Shown one piece after another: positions 16,336-24,749 of a DNA stretch of 40,074 nucleotides. The position numbers were made by a program, and so were the translations under genes. The notes under the pieces are model-generated. The model had not been told where the DNA came from, did no database searches, and saw nothing but the letters and a program-made list of their open reading frames with translations. Source of the DNA: Saprospiraceae bacterium (GTDB lineage Bacteria > Bacteroidota > Bacteroidia > Chitinophagales > Saprospiraceae). The stretch is taken from NCBI GenBank assembly GCA_020627785.1, contig JAHDGF010000046.1, forward strand, positions 1-40,074, written 5' to 3'. Positions within the stretch are counted from its first letter, which is position 1; every line of letters begins with the position of its first letter.

Positions 16336-17962
16336 AGAGGAAAAATAATATTTGTGCAAACACCAATTTAAGTACCGTCGCAATCGGGAAAACCAAAGTG
16401 TATCCAATCATTGGTAATCGACTATTAGCACGGACCATCGCAAAGTCTAAAATGGCTGGCTGATTCGAAACAAATCCGGTCAAAACACTGAATGGAATTT
16501 TAAATAATTTATACCCGATGGTCAAGGCAAAAATAGCCGTTCCTAAACTCAGGATCGATCCACCCAGAAATAATTTTAACCCTACATCCAAACTAAAACT
16601 GTCGATGAAGGACGCCCCTGATTTCAAACCAATAATTGCCAATACTAAGATTAACCCAATTTGCCGTAAGGTCACATTAACACTATAAGGTAATACCCAA
16701 ACAATAGGTCCAGTCCGGTAAATTGCTCCTAATAATAATCCAACAATCAACGGTCCACCCGCAAATCCAAGCTTGAAGGTAATATCACCTGGTAAGCTAA
16801 AAGGAATCATGCCAAGCAATAATCCTAGTGCAATGCCAAGCCCAAAAGAAAATAAATTTACTTGACTCGATTTGTAATAACTATCTCCGATGTAATCAGA
16901 AAGCTTTTGGATGTCTTCTCTTCTAGCGACGAAACGCATCCGATCTCCTAGCTCTAAAACTGTATGTGGTCTAGCCAACATATCTGCATCACCTCTTCGG
17001 ATTCTAGTGATAACTGCATCAAATTTTTCCTGAAGATTTAGAGATGAAATGGTCCGGCCTACTAAGTTTGGATTAGATACAAAAATTCTGCGCACCTCAT
17101 ATCTCTCGCGATCATAGGAAATATTAAATTCCATCTGCTCTCCAATTACTTCTGCGACCTTCTGCACTTCTTCTTGCGTTCCAATGACCATGATTTGGTG
17201 ACCGACTTTCAATTTTGTATCCCAGTTTGGAAGACTCACTTCAAAGTTATTATTCATCAATCGACCAAAAACCACTGACCAATTCCCAGCATTATTTAGA
17301 TCTCTTAAAGTCTTCTGTTCTATATTTTTATTGGTGATTCTAATGGTGGCATTTATGATATCCTCTTTCGTAGGATATTTATTTCGGAGTGACTTAGTTT
17401 CAGCTTCATAATTTATCCTCAAAACCTTTTCCATAATTATAATCCCAATCATACCTCCAAGAACTCCCATAGGATAGGTAAAAGAATATGCGATGACACT
17501 CATCTCAGTTAAGTTCTTTACATCGACTCCCGAATAATTCTGATTGATAAGATCAATGACACCAGCTAAGGCAGGAGTATTGGTTGTGCTTCCAGCATAA
17601 ATCCCCACAAGCTCTGCTGCTGGAAAGCTAAATAGAAAGGCTAAAAGAATGGCCAGACCTGCACTTGCAGTCAACATGATCAATACGAAACTTATATCAC
17701 GGACCCCATTTTTTTTGATGGATTTAAAGAAGGCCGCTCCCGAACTCAATCCAATTGAATACACGAAAAAGACCAATCCCAATTCAAATAAAATATCTGG
17801 TGCAACAAAGTCTTTGTCTAAAGCACCAAAGAATAATCCTACAAAAAGCACGGCAGATACACCAAGGCTGTTCCCTTTGAATTTAAGTGATCCAAAGAAG
17901 TAACCGATAGCAGCAACGCTAAAGAGTAATAACAACGGACTTGATGATAATAAACTATGCAT
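16328..17962 (-). CDS. AspT/YidE-type transporter with two RCK_C domains
   Basis: 544 residues arranged as a first membrane half (about 1-170), two cytosolic RCK_C/TrkA_C domains (about 200-360, including NPNLVGRTISSLNL and MRFVARREDIQKL), and a second membrane half (about 370-544). YAGSTTNTPALAGV (near 120) and the matching GFVSNQPAILDFA in the second half are the repeated core motifs of the aspartate:alanine exchanger (AAE) family. The family exchanges amino or other carboxylic acids across the inner membrane; the substrate of this member is unknown, and the RCK_C domains suggest ligand gating. The 3' end overlaps kdsA by 8 bp. Its start is divergent from the FAD-dehydrogenase gene, with a perfect -7 box between them. 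Confidence 0.9.
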   Translation of the reverse strand: MHSLLSSSPLLLLFSVAAIGYFFGSLKFKGNSLGVSAVLFVGLFFGALDKDFVAPDILFELGLVFFVYSIGLSSGAAFFKSIKKNGVRDISFVLIMLTASAGLAILLAFLFSFPAAELVGIYAGSTTNTPALAGVIDLINQNYSGVDVKNLTEMSVIAYSFTYPMGVLGGMIGIIIMEKVLRINYEAETKSLRNKYPTKEDIINATIRITNKNIEQKTLRDLNNAGNWSVVFGRLMNNNFEVSLPNWDTKLKVGHQIMVIGTQEEVQKVAEVIGEQMEFNISYDRERYEVRRIFVSNPNLVGRTISSLNLQEKFDAVITRIRRGDADMLARPHTVLELGDRMRFVARREDIQKLSDYIGDSYYKSSQVNLFSFGLGIALGLLLGMIPFSLPGDITFKLGFAGGPLIVGLLLGAIYRTGPIVWVLPYSVNVTLRQIGLILVLAIIGLKSGASFIDSFSLDVGLKLFLGGSILSLGTAIFALTIGYKLFKIPFSVLTGFVSNQPAILDFAMVRANSRLPMIGYTLVFPIATVLKLVFAQILFFLFS

Positions 17963-17981
17963 CCAAAAAAGAGAATATATG

Positions 17982-17989
17982 CAAAGTTA
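17982..17989 (-). promoter_or_regulatory. -7 promoter box for the AspT/YidE-type transporter
   Basis: TAACTTTG on the minus strand, a full match to TAnnTTTG, 20 bp upstream of the transporter ATG; transcription should begin near 17975. No clear -33 TTTG is seen. Confidence 0.5.
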
Positions 17990-18027
17990 TACTAATATTT
18001 ACAAGTGCTAATAATATCCGCCATTAA

Positions 18028-19602
18028 GTGAGTGTTAATTCAGAAATATTAGACCTTAGAATTCCATTTGATAAAATTCAAGATGAAAATTTTATCATGG
18101 ATATCTTGACGCAAAAAACCAATCTTTTTAAAGATGGTTTGCATTACCGAATTTTAAAACGTTCAATTGATGCTCGGCAGAAGATTCCTTATTTTCAACT
18201 CAGGGTAGAGTTAGCCGCCACGGCATTTGAAGAAATTAATTTTCAGCAAATGATTGATGATCTTCCCTTGGTGACGGATAAAAAGAAGGTCATTATTATC
18301 GGCGCAGGTCCAGCTGGATATTTTGCAGCACTCGAATGTTTACGGCATGGGCTGCAACCAATTGTCCTAGAACGAGGAAAAGATGTACGTGCAAGAAGAC
18401 GAGACTTAAAATCAATCCAGCAGGATGCCATTGTAAATCCTCATAGTAATTATTGTTTTGGAGAGGGCGGAGCTGGAACGTATTCAGATGGAAAGCTATA
18501 CACACGTTCCCATAAGCGTGGAAAAATTCAAGATGTGTTGTCCTTGTTAGTTGCGCATGGAGCACCTCAAGAAATAATGATTGAAGCGCATCCACACATT
18601 GGTTCTAATAAACTTCCGGGCATCGTATCTAATATCAGAGAAACGATCGAAGCCAAAGGCGGTCGTGTCATCTTTGATTGTCACGTGGTTGATTTTATGA
18701 TCAAGGATGAAAGACTAGAATCTGTGCAAGATTCTAATGGCAATAAATATATTGGTGATGCTTTCATTTTAGCCACCGGACATTCAGCACGTGATATTTA
18801 TGAGTTGCTGGATACAAAGCACATTCTATTTGAAGCGAAACCCTTTGCACTCGGAGTCCGCATCGAACATCCACAGACCTTAATTGATCGGATACAATAT
18901 AAGCAAGAACCTCGAAGTGAATTTCTTCCAGCTGCACCTTATAAGGTTGTGGCGCAAGTTGAAGATGTAGGTGTGTTCTCATTTTGCATGTGCCCAGGTG
19001 GACTTATAGTGCCTGCAGCAACTCAGGCTGGAGAATTGGTCGTAAATGGGATGAGTCTTTCGCGGCGTGATAGCGCTTACGCAAATTCAGGTGTTGTCAC
19101 AGAAGTAAGCTTAAAAGATTTAGAAAAAAATGGCTTCACAGGAAAGTTTGCTGCCATGAATTTCCAAGCTCAGGTGGAGCAAAATCTATTTCAAGCTGGA
19201 GATGGATCGCAACAAGCTCCAGCCCAAAGACTCTTGGATTTTCTAAACGGTAAAAAGTCAGAAGATCTAGAACCATCCTCCTATATTCCAGGATTATATT
19301 CCGCCGAACTTCACAAGCTTTTACCAGATTGGATTTATCAACGCTTGAAGGTAGGGATCCGAAAATTCGAAAGAAGCATGAAAGGCTACTTGACCAATAG
19401 GGCAAATGTTGTAGGAGTAGAAAGTCGAACCAGTTCGACCATTAGGATACCCCGCGATCCTAAAACAATGGAACACCCAGACCTCAAAGGTTTATTTCCT
19501 TGTGGAGAGGGAGCTGGTTATGCTGGAGGAATTTTGTCAGCATCAATGGATGGGCAAAGAGTGGTGAAGGTATTGGGTGAGAAGTTTAAGAATGCTGATT
19601 AA
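18028..19602 (+). CDS. FAD-dependent dehydrogenase (COG2509 type)
   Basis: 524 residues from a GTG at 18028 that directly follows an in-frame TAA, so the gene cannot start further upstream. An N-terminal domain of about 80 residues (LDLRIPFDKIQDE, YRILKRSIDARQK) precedes the FAD Rossmann motif VIIIGAGPAGYFAALE (88-103). Further conserved blocks are NYCFGEGGAGTYSDGKLYTR, ALGVRIEHPQ, CMCPGGLIVPAATQAGELVV and, at the end, FPCGEGAGYAGGILSASMDG. This is the widespread 'uncharacterized FAD-dependent dehydrogenase' group; the substrate is not established, and I see no NAD-binding partner or ferredoxin nearby. The gene is divergent from the transporter and its last 17 bp overlap the converging hydrolase. 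Confidence 0.9.
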   Translation: MSVNSEILDLRIPFDKIQDENFIMDILTQKTNLFKDGLHYRILKRSIDARQKIPYFQLRVELAATAFEEINFQQMIDDLPLVTDKKKVIIIGAGPAGYFAALECLRHGLQPIVLERGKDVRARRRDLKSIQQDAIVNPHSNYCFGEGGAGTYSDGKLYTRSHKRGKIQDVLSLLVAHGAPQEIMIEAHPHIGSNKLPGIVSNIRETIEAKGGRVIFDCHVVDFMIKDERLESVQDSNGNKYIGDAFILATGHSARDIYELLDTKHILFEAKPFALGVRIEHPQTLIDRIQYKQEPRSEFLPAAPYKVVAQVEDVGVFSFCMCPGGLIVPAATQAGELVVNGMSLSRRDSAYANSGVVTEVSLKDLEKNGFTGKFAAMNFQAQVEQNLFQAGDGSQQAPAQRLLDFLNGKKSEDLEPSSYIPGLYSAELHKLLPDWIYQRLKVGIRKFERSMKGYLTNRANVVGVESRTSSTIRIPRDPKTMEHPDLKGLFPCGEGAGYAGGILSASMDGQRVVKVLGEKFKNAD

Positions 19603-20404
19603 CATACCCCTTAATAATCCCATAAACCTCCTCATTCTGCATCCGGTGACCTTTGTTTTTTATCTCATAAAACTTTAATCCTTTCGCTTTCTCTGAGATA
19701 AGTCTTGAACCATCAATCGGAAGAATTTCATCATTTACATCATGGATCAGGATTCCTTCTGGAGCTTCAGAATTTACTTGTCTGTCTATATCAACAGTTT
19801 CGATTTTTGCTCCTAGCTTATTTTCAATATGTCCTATGAATGCCTTCTGAGTTCGATCATTCAGTCCTAGAATTTCAAACATGGTCCCTATGGGTTGTTT
19901 CATGCTAAAGGTTGGAGCCATAAGTATTTGCTTAATTCCTTTGGGTTTGTATTTACCATGATGGAGTAGAGCAGTATAAGCACCGGCAGAATGAGAAACA
20001 ATATATCCAGGGTTGAATTCTTTGATGGAAATTTCTAGACATTCCGCATAATCTAAAGGAGTGAAAAATGGGAAGGCTGTATCACCATGCCCTGGAGCAT
20101 CAATAGATACAGAATTAAATCCTTGTTCTTGGAAATATTGAACCAATTGTTTCCATCGTGCAGAATTACTTTTCCAGCCATGCATAAAAAGAATGGTTTC
20201 TCCAGGGCCCTTCCATTCATAGCTCGTGAAGCTAGAGTCTTTGATTGGATGTACTCTTTTCGTGGCGAGATTTAGAAACTCAGACATCCAAGGCTTGAGG
20301 ACCCGTCTTTTAGGTCTAGTAAAGAAGTAATAAATAATTGCACATGCCAGTGTTTTAGAAAACAAGGCTGTAAAGTTTATAAGGAAGCCAATAATTTTTG
20401 CCAA
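19586..20404 (-). CDS. Alpha/beta hydrolase with N-terminal membrane segment
   Basis: 272 residues from a TTG codon (20402-20404); no in-frame ATG lies upstream in the short leader. A hydrophobic stretch (about 5-28) suggests a membrane anchor. The hydrolase core follows: the oxyanion motif FMHGWKSNSARW (73-84), DAPGHGDTAFP, the nucleophile elbow SHSAGAY with Ser139, an acid in LIHDVNDEILP (Asp222 or Asp225) and NKGHRMQ with His253. The triad is complete, so it is probably an active esterase/lipase-like enzyme facing either side of the membrane; the substrate is unknown. Its 3' end overlaps the FAD-dehydrogenase gene by 17 bp. The upstream minus-strand gene (DUF1573) ends in its own terminator, so this gene needs a separate promoter. 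Confidence 0.88.
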   Translation of the reverse strand: MAKIIGFLINFTALFSKTLACAIIYYFFTRPKRRVLKPWMSEFLNLATKRVHPIKDSSFTSYEWKGPGETILFMHGWKSNSARWKQLVQYFQEQGFNSVSIDAPGHGDTAFPFFTPLDYAECLEISIKEFNPGYIVSHSAGAYTALLHHGKYKPKGIKQILMAPTFSMKQPIGTMFEILGLNDRTQKAFIGHIENKLGAKIETVDIDRQVNSEAPEGILIHDVNDEILPIDGSRLISEKAKGLKFYEIKNKGHRMQNEEVYGIIKGYVNQHS

Positions 20405-20431
20405 GAGTGTTTGTATTTGCCGAAAGGCTAT

Positions 20432-20463
20432 AAAAAAAGCCTTCCCGATGATCGAGAAGGCTT
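20432..20463 (-). terminator. Rho-independent terminator after the DUF1573 gene
   Basis: Minus-strand reading: an 8-bp stem AAGCCTTC/GAAGGCTT, one mismatch, then 3 further pairs around a 3-nt loop, followed by seven T (complement of A20432-A20438). It lies 23 bp beyond the DUF1573 stop and 28 bp before the alpha/beta-hydrolase start. Confidence 0.85.
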
Positions 20464-20485
20464 GTTAAAACTATAACTTATATTT

Positions 20486-20977
20486 TTATTTACCGCCGTT
20501 GCCAGGGTTAAGCATTGAAGGTGCTGAAGAAGGTACACTTTCTTCTTTTTCTTCTTTCAATACAGTTCCAGTAACTTTAATAACTCTTGGCTCACCGCCT
20601 TCGTTAGTAGTTAGGGTAATTTTTTTCGTAAATGGCCCAATCCTGTTGGTAGCATATCTAACTTCAAGCTGTGAAGTTTCTCCCGGCATGATTGGTTCTT
20701 TTGGCCATGTTGGTACTGTACATCCACAAGAACCTCTTGCATTTGAAATAACCAATGGCTCCGTTCCAGTATTCGTAAAATCCAATACTCTTAACGGCTC
20801 TGAATTTTGCATGATGGTACCATAGTCTACAACAGTAGTGTCCAATTTCATAACTGGTCCCTCTCCTGGGGCATAAGTAGCTGTGGTCGGTGGTGCTACA
20901 TCCTTAATAGGATTCTGCGCAGTACCTATTGAAATCATCCCTCCAAACAGGGCAAAAACCAATAATATCTTTTTCAT
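20486..20977 (-). CDS. Secreted DUF1573 domain protein
   Basis: 163 residues. The signal peptide is 1-20 (cleavage near GTAQ). The single Ig-like DUF1573 domain is recognised from DYGTIMQNSEPLRVLDFTNT, then SNARGSCGCTVPTWPKEPI and the closing TNEGGEPRVIKVTGTV. The paired cysteines in SCGCT are characteristic of the family. The C-terminus is a Ser/Pro/Gly-rich tail. The family is abundant in Bacteroidota and periplasmic or surface located; its function is not established. It is monocistronic, with a full -7 box 23 bp upstream and a terminator 23 bp downstream. Confidence 0.92.
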   Translation of the reverse strand: MKKILLVFALFGGMISIGTAQNPIKDVAPPTTATYAPGEGPVMKLDTTVVDYGTIMQNSEPLRVLDFTNTGTEPLVISNARGSCGCTVPTWPKEPIMPGETSQLEVRYATNRIGPFTKKITLTTNEGGEPRVIKVTGTVLKEEKEESVPSSAPSMLNPGNGGK

Positions 20978-21000
20978 TCTAAAAATTTAAATTTCTTGTG

Positions 21001-21008
21001 CAAAGATA
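21001..21008 (-). promoter_or_regulatory. -7 promoter box for the DUF1573 gene
   Basis: TATCTTTG on the minus strand matches TAnnTTTG fully and predicts a transcript start near 20994, giving a leader of about 17 nt. No TTTG is seen at -33. Confidence 0.55.
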
Positions 21009-21173
21009 AGACTTATTTCCGTTCTAGGATATATCTGTCCTCTTAATGAATAGTTAATGAGTACAAATAACAATCCAAAGTGTAATTATGACTCATGTTA
21101 TTAATAGTTGTAACGTATTTACTAAAAAAACGTTTACAAAAAATTAATTTTACACCTTAATTAACCAACCTTA

Positions 21174-23549
21174 ATGATCAAAGTACCCAGTTTCGATCTA
21201 CATCCTGAATTTGTTGACAATGCAGAGGCAATAGAACAGGTCGGTCAAGTGATGCAAGATTTGTGGATATGCCTGGTGAGCCGAGAGGCTAGCCTCATGG
21301 GTCGTCGAGAAGTTCTCTCCGGAAAGGCCAAGTTTGGGATCTTTGGAGGAGGAAAAGAGCTACCTCAAGTCGTCATGGCCCGATTTTTTCAAAAAGGAGA
21401 TCATCGATCTGGTTATTATAGAGACCAAACATTTGCCTTTGCTCTTGGTATTAGTACAGTTGAGCAGTTTTTTGCCCAATTATACGCAGATACACAGAAT
21501 GATCCATTTTCTGGAGGTCGCCAAATGAATTCACATTTTGCCACACCCTATATAGATGCCAACGATGAAATGTTGGATTTAGTCAATAGGTACAATTCTA
21601 GTTCAGATATTTCTCCGACAGGTGGTCAAATGGCTAGAGGGCTAGGACTTGCTCATGCTTCGCACCTATTTAGAAATCTTGATCTTCCAGAGGAATACAA
21701 TAAATTGTCTGACAATGGCAATGAAGTATGCTTTGCCACCATTGGCGATGCCAGTACTTCAGAAGGAATTTTCTGGGAGACCATGAATGCGGCGGCTGTT
21801 TCGAATGCACCATTAGCGGTGAATGTATGGGATGATGGATATGGAATTTCAGTACCGATCAAATATCAGACCGCTAAACAATCCATTTCTCAGGTTATGA
21901 GTGGATTTGTGCATGATAAAACCTCCAATGGTATTTATATATATAAGGTTCCTGGATGGGATTATCCTTCGCTTGTCAATGTATACGATAGGGCTTTACA
22001 GCATGCAAGAAAAGAACACCGACCAGTTTTAATTCATGTAAATGAACTAACGCAACCACAAGGTCACTCTACCTCAGGGTCGCATGAACGATATAAAGAT
22101 CAAAATAGGTTGGCTTGGGAGAAAGAGATGGATTGTAATGAACAGTTCATCCTCTGGATATTAAAGAATAAAATGGTTACCGAAGAAACCATTGAAAATC
22201 TTCGGAAAGAGGCAAAGGAATTTGTGAAGCAGGCAAAGCTCAAAGCATGGAAGGACTTTACTTATGAATTACCACAATTAAAGGCAGATATTCTGCAGAG
22301 TATTGATGGTGTAGCTATTAATCCAGAGTCTCAATTGATTGTCGATGAGATGGTCAACACAAGATTCCTCAGTTATGCTGAATTAATTGAAAGTGCAGAT
22401 TTAATAAAAAAGCACTTTGAGTTAAGTGGAATGCCGCCTCCGCAAGATCTAGTGAATATAGTAACCACTGCTATCGAACGTACACAGCTTGATTACCATA
22501 GTCATTTGTATTCAGAGAGTACCAGCCTTTCGGCAAATGGAAAGCCGGCTGTTTACGATGAAGGTCCCGCCATTAATGGATACGAGGTTTTGAATAAATA
22601 CTTTGATACTTTATTTGCAGCTAGACCGGAAGTTGTAGCCTTCGGAGAGGACGTGGGGAAAATTGGAGATGTGAATCAAGGCTTTGCAGGGATTCAGGAG
22701 AAGTATGGAGAATATAGAATCTTTGATACAGGAATCAGGGAATGGAGTATTCTAGGGCAAGCCATTGGAATGTCTATGCGTGGTCTACGTCCCATTGCCG
22801 AAATCCAATACCTTGACTATATAATGTATGCCATTGCTCCACTAACGGATGATTTGGCAACTTTGAGATATAGAAGTGCGGGCATACAGAAAGCCCCAGC
22901 CATTATTCGTACCAGGGGTCATAGATTGGAGGGAATTTGGCATTCAGGGTCACACTTAGGAATGCTTATCAATTGCTTGCGTGGAATGCACATTTGCGTT
23001 CCTAGAAATATGACCCAAGCAGTTGGGTTTTATAATACGCTTTTGGCAAGTAATGATCCCGGCTTAGTTATAGAGGTTCTCAATGGTTATCGTTTGAAGG
23101 AGAAATTACCGACCAATCTCTTAGAATTCTCCGTTCCACTTGGAGTACCGGAAGTTATTGTACCAGGAGAAGATTTAACCATAGTTACCTATGGTGCCTG
23201 CGTTAAGATTGCTAAAAAAGCCTGCGATATGCTAAAAAGCCATGATGTTGAAGCAGAATTGATTGATGTGCAAACGCTTTTGCCATTCGATACAGGGCAC
23301 GTAATCTTAAAGTCTGTCCAGAAAACCAATCGAGTCATCTTTTTAGATGAAGATTTACCGGGAGGCGCCACCGCCTATATGATGCGTGAGGTTCTAGAAA
23401 AACAAGGCGCCTATTTTTATTTAGATGCTACACCAGTTTGCGTAACAGCCAAAGAACATCGGCCACCATTCGGTTCAGACGGAGATTACTTTTCAAAACC
23501 CACAGAAGGCAACATAATTGATGCGGTTCTCAAAATGTTTGAAGAATAA
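21174..23549 (+). CDS. Fused alpha/beta E1 component of a 2-oxoacid dehydrogenase
   Basis: 791 residues combining both halves of a thiamine-diphosphate E1. The alpha-type half (about 1-400) has the cofactor motif from GDASTSEG (Gly191) to NVWDDGYGISVP. After a linker (about 400-470), the beta-type half starts with AFGEDVGKIGDVNQGF (near 490) and contains FDTGIREWSILGQAIGMSM, RTRGHRLEGIWHSGSH and the C-terminal transketolase domain GEDLTIVTYGACVKIAKKA. The enzyme decarboxylates a 2-oxoacid and passes the acyl group to a lipoyl E2. The alpha-half sequence suggests branched-chain or broad 2-oxoacid use rather than pyruvate, but that is uncertain. No E2, E3 or lipoate genes are nearby, so its complex must be encoded elsewhere. 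The gene is monocistronic, with a 196-bp upstream gap shared with the DUF1573 gene. Confidence 0.92.
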   Translation: MIKVPSFDLHPEFVDNAEAIEQVGQVMQDLWICLVSREASLMGRREVLSGKAKFGIFGGGKELPQVVMARFFQKGDHRSGYYRDQTFAFALGISTVEQFFAQLYADTQNDPFSGGRQMNSHFATPYIDANDEMLDLVNRYNSSSDISPTGGQMARGLGLAHASHLFRNLDLPEEYNKLSDNGNEVCFATIGDASTSEGIFWETMNAAAVSNAPLAVNVWDDGYGISVPIKYQTAKQSISQVMSGFVHDKTSNGIYIYKVPGWDYPSLVNVYDRALQHARKEHRPVLIHVNELTQPQGHSTSGSHERYKDQNRLAWEKEMDCNEQFILWILKNKMVTEETIENLRKEAKEFVKQAKLKAWKDFTYELPQLKADILQSIDGVAINPESQLIVDEMVNTRFLSYAELIESADLIKKHFELSGMPPPQDLVNIVTTAIERTQLDYHSHLYSESTSLSANGKPAVYDEGPAINGYEVLNKYFDTLFAARPEVVAFGEDVGKIGDVNQGFAGIQEKYGEYRIFDTGIREWSILGQAIGMSMRGLRPIAEIQYLDYIMYAIAPLTDDLATLRYRSAGIQKAPAIIRTRGHRLEGIWHSGSHLGMLINCLRGMHICVPRNMTQAVGFYNTLLASNDPGLVIEVLNGYRLKEKLPTNLLEFSVPLGVPEVIVPGEDLTIVTYGACVKIAKKACDMLKSHDVEAELIDVQTLLPFDTGHVILKSVQKTNRVIFLDEDLPGGATAYMMREVLEKQGAYFYLDATPVCVTAKEHRPPFGSDGDYFSKPTEGNIIDAVLKMFEE

Positions 23550-23569
23550 GGACGTTCAATAGGTTCGTA

Positions 23570-23600
23570 ATTGAATATTGACACCATATAGTTACCTTTA
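23570..23600 (+). promoter_or_regulatory. Candidate promoter of the polyprenol-phosphate glycosyltransferase gene
   Basis: ATTG at 23570-23573 (-33-like, 3 of 4), a 19-bp spacer and TACCTTTA at 23593-23600 (7 of 8 positions of TAnnTTTG with only the last base off). This would put the transcript start about 9 nt before the TTG start at 23616. Confidence 0.35.
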
Positions 23601-23615
23601 GGCAATCAGTTTATC

Positions 23616-24344
23616 TTGGAAAGAAATCTAATCATAATCCCTACTTATAATGAGATTGAAAATATTCGATCAATCATTACCGCGGTTTTAGACCAGGATC
23701 CTAGCTTTCATATACTTGTTGTTGATGATGGCTCCCCCGATGGCACAGCAAATGAAGTTCGTAGCATGCAGGAAAGCCTATCCGATCGCCTATTTATGTT
23801 AGAGCGTGAAGGAAAGCTTGGCTTAGGCACAGCTTACATTGCCGGCTTTAAATACGGTTTAAAAGAAGGCTTTGATTACATCTATGAAATGGATGCTGAT
23901 TTTAGTCATCCTGTCAGTGCATTAAAAAAGATGTATGCCTTATGTCGCACTAGCAATGTTGATGTAGTTGTGGGTTCCCGATATGTAAAAGGTGGAGACA
24001 TAAGTAATTGGTCCATGGATAGGTTGGTTCTTTCTTATGGAGCGTCATTATACGTTCGATTGCTTACAGGGATGGGAGTAAAAGACCCCACCGCTGGTTT
24101 TGTTTGCTACAAAAGAGAAGTATTGGATTCCATGGATCTTGATTCTATTCGGTTCATAGGCTACGCCTTCCAAATAGAAATGAAGTACTACGCCAAAAAG
24201 CTGGGCTTCAATATAGCTGAATTGCCCATTACCTTTATTGACAGAGAGCTTGGTACTTCAAAGATGAACATCAGTATATTTAAAGAAGCCGTGCTAGGCG
24301 TAATTAGTATGCGCTTTAGAAAGTACCATCGTCGGACTTCATAA
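23616..24344 (+). CDS. Polyprenol monophosphomannose synthase-like glycosyltransferase (GT2, DPM1 type)
   Basis: 242 residues from a TTG codon; the conserved opening NLIIIPTYNEIENI begins three codons later, so no later start is acceptable. Further DPM1-type motifs are VVDDGSPDGTA (35-45), LEREGKLGLGTAYIAGF, the metal-binding EMDADFSHP (Asp93, Asp95), GSRYVKGGD, PTAGFVCYKR and ITFIDRELGTSKM near the end. There is no C-terminal membrane domain, as in soluble or peripheral DPM1 enzymes. It should transfer a hexose, commonly mannose, from a nucleotide sugar to a polyprenyl phosphate on the cytosolic face, supplying lipid-linked sugar for envelope glycosylation. The sugar is not determinable. It precedes the dcw cluster but is separated from it by 405 bp. 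Confidence 0.9.
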   Translation: MERNLIIIPTYNEIENIRSIITAVLDQDPSFHILVVDDGSPDGTANEVRSMQESLSDRLFMLEREGKLGLGTAYIAGFKYGLKEGFDYIYEMDADFSHPVSALKKMYALCRTSNVDVVVGSRYVKGGDISNWSMDRLVLSYGASLYVRLLTGMGVKDPTAGFVCYKREVLDSMDLDSIRFIGYAFQIEMKYYAKKLGFNIAELPITFIDRELGTSKMNISIFKEAVLGVISMRFRKYHRRTS

Positions 24345-24540
24345 TTCTGTCCCTTTTCTCCCACTTTTATCTCATTTCTTTCTCTACGGTACATTTTTGC
24401 CCCAGATATATCCACGCTGGGCCCTTAAATTTTTAACGAAAATTGGACTTTTCTGTCGCAACAAATCATATTACGAAAAATATATATGTATAAAAGTAGG
24501 AACTAAGTTCTTTTCAGGGACTTATGTATTATTTATTTAT

Positions 24541-24548
24541 TATATTTG
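24541..24548 (+). promoter_or_regulatory. -7 promoter box upstream of mraZ
   Basis: TATATTTG matches TAnnTTTG fully. It would start a transcript near 24555 with a leader of about 195 nt ahead of mraZ. No TTTG is present at the proper -33 distance (only TTTT at 24511-24514). Confidence 0.45.
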
Positions 24549-24577
24549 TAATGTATTGTATTACATGATGTTGTAAT
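24547..24577. promoter_or_regulatory. Array of three alternating TGTAAT half-sites
   Basis: TGTAAT at 24547-24552, its reverse complement ATTACA at 24560-24565, then TGTAAT at 24572-24577. Centre-to-centre spacings are 13 and 12 bp and the first half-site overlaps the -7 box. The arrangement suits a dimeric DNA-binding protein; the regulator is unknown. Confidence 0.4.
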
Positions 24578-24678
24578 CATAAATGGCCTATACTTTTTTC
24601 TCCATTTCTGTTTCTTAAGTTTTGAACTTACGTCAAATTATAGATTAGAACTTTTTTAATATGTTTTTTGTGCAGAAT

Positions 24679-24694
24679 GTGGGAAGAAGTGGGA
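24679..24694 (+). promoter_or_regulatory. Candidate MraZ operator (GTGGGA direct repeats)
   Basis: GTGGGA at 24679-24684 and 24689-24694, exactly one helical turn apart, 55 bp before the mraZ ATG. MraZ proteins are known to bind GTGG-type direct repeats in their own promoters, so this is the expected autoregulatory site for the dcw cluster. A third repeat at 24699 is too degraded to count. Confidence 0.7.
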
Positions 24695-24749
24695 GGATTT
24701 GGATTATTGTGCTACATTTGAGTCATCATTCAAACTAAAAGATACCTCG

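Larger units (their letters stand above)
24345..24749 (+). other. 405-bp non-coding regulatory region upstream of the dcw cluster
   Basis: No supported gene. It is strongly AT-rich and contains a perfect -7 box (24541-24548), three TGTAAT/ATTACA half-sites (24547-24577), a 10-bp-spaced GTGGGA pair (24679-24694) and weaker -7-like strings (TACATTTT near 24391, TATGTTTT at 24660-24667). I find no clear terminator for the preceding glycosyltransferase gene. A TTG at 24699 is in frame with mraZ but would add 17 residues not expected in MraZ. Confidence 0.7.

Noticed and set aside
24351..24370. A GTGGGA on the minus strand close to the end of the glycosyltransferase gene, considered as another MraZ box
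   Set aside because: It is a single full copy with only a degraded neighbour, oriented away from mraZ and more than 300 bp from it; chance occurrence is likely.
24699..24749. A TTG-initiated N-terminal extension of mraZ
   Set aside because: The added 17 residues do not match the MraZ N-terminus, and the codon lies only 4 bp after the GTGGGA operator. The ATG at 24750 gives a normal-length protein.
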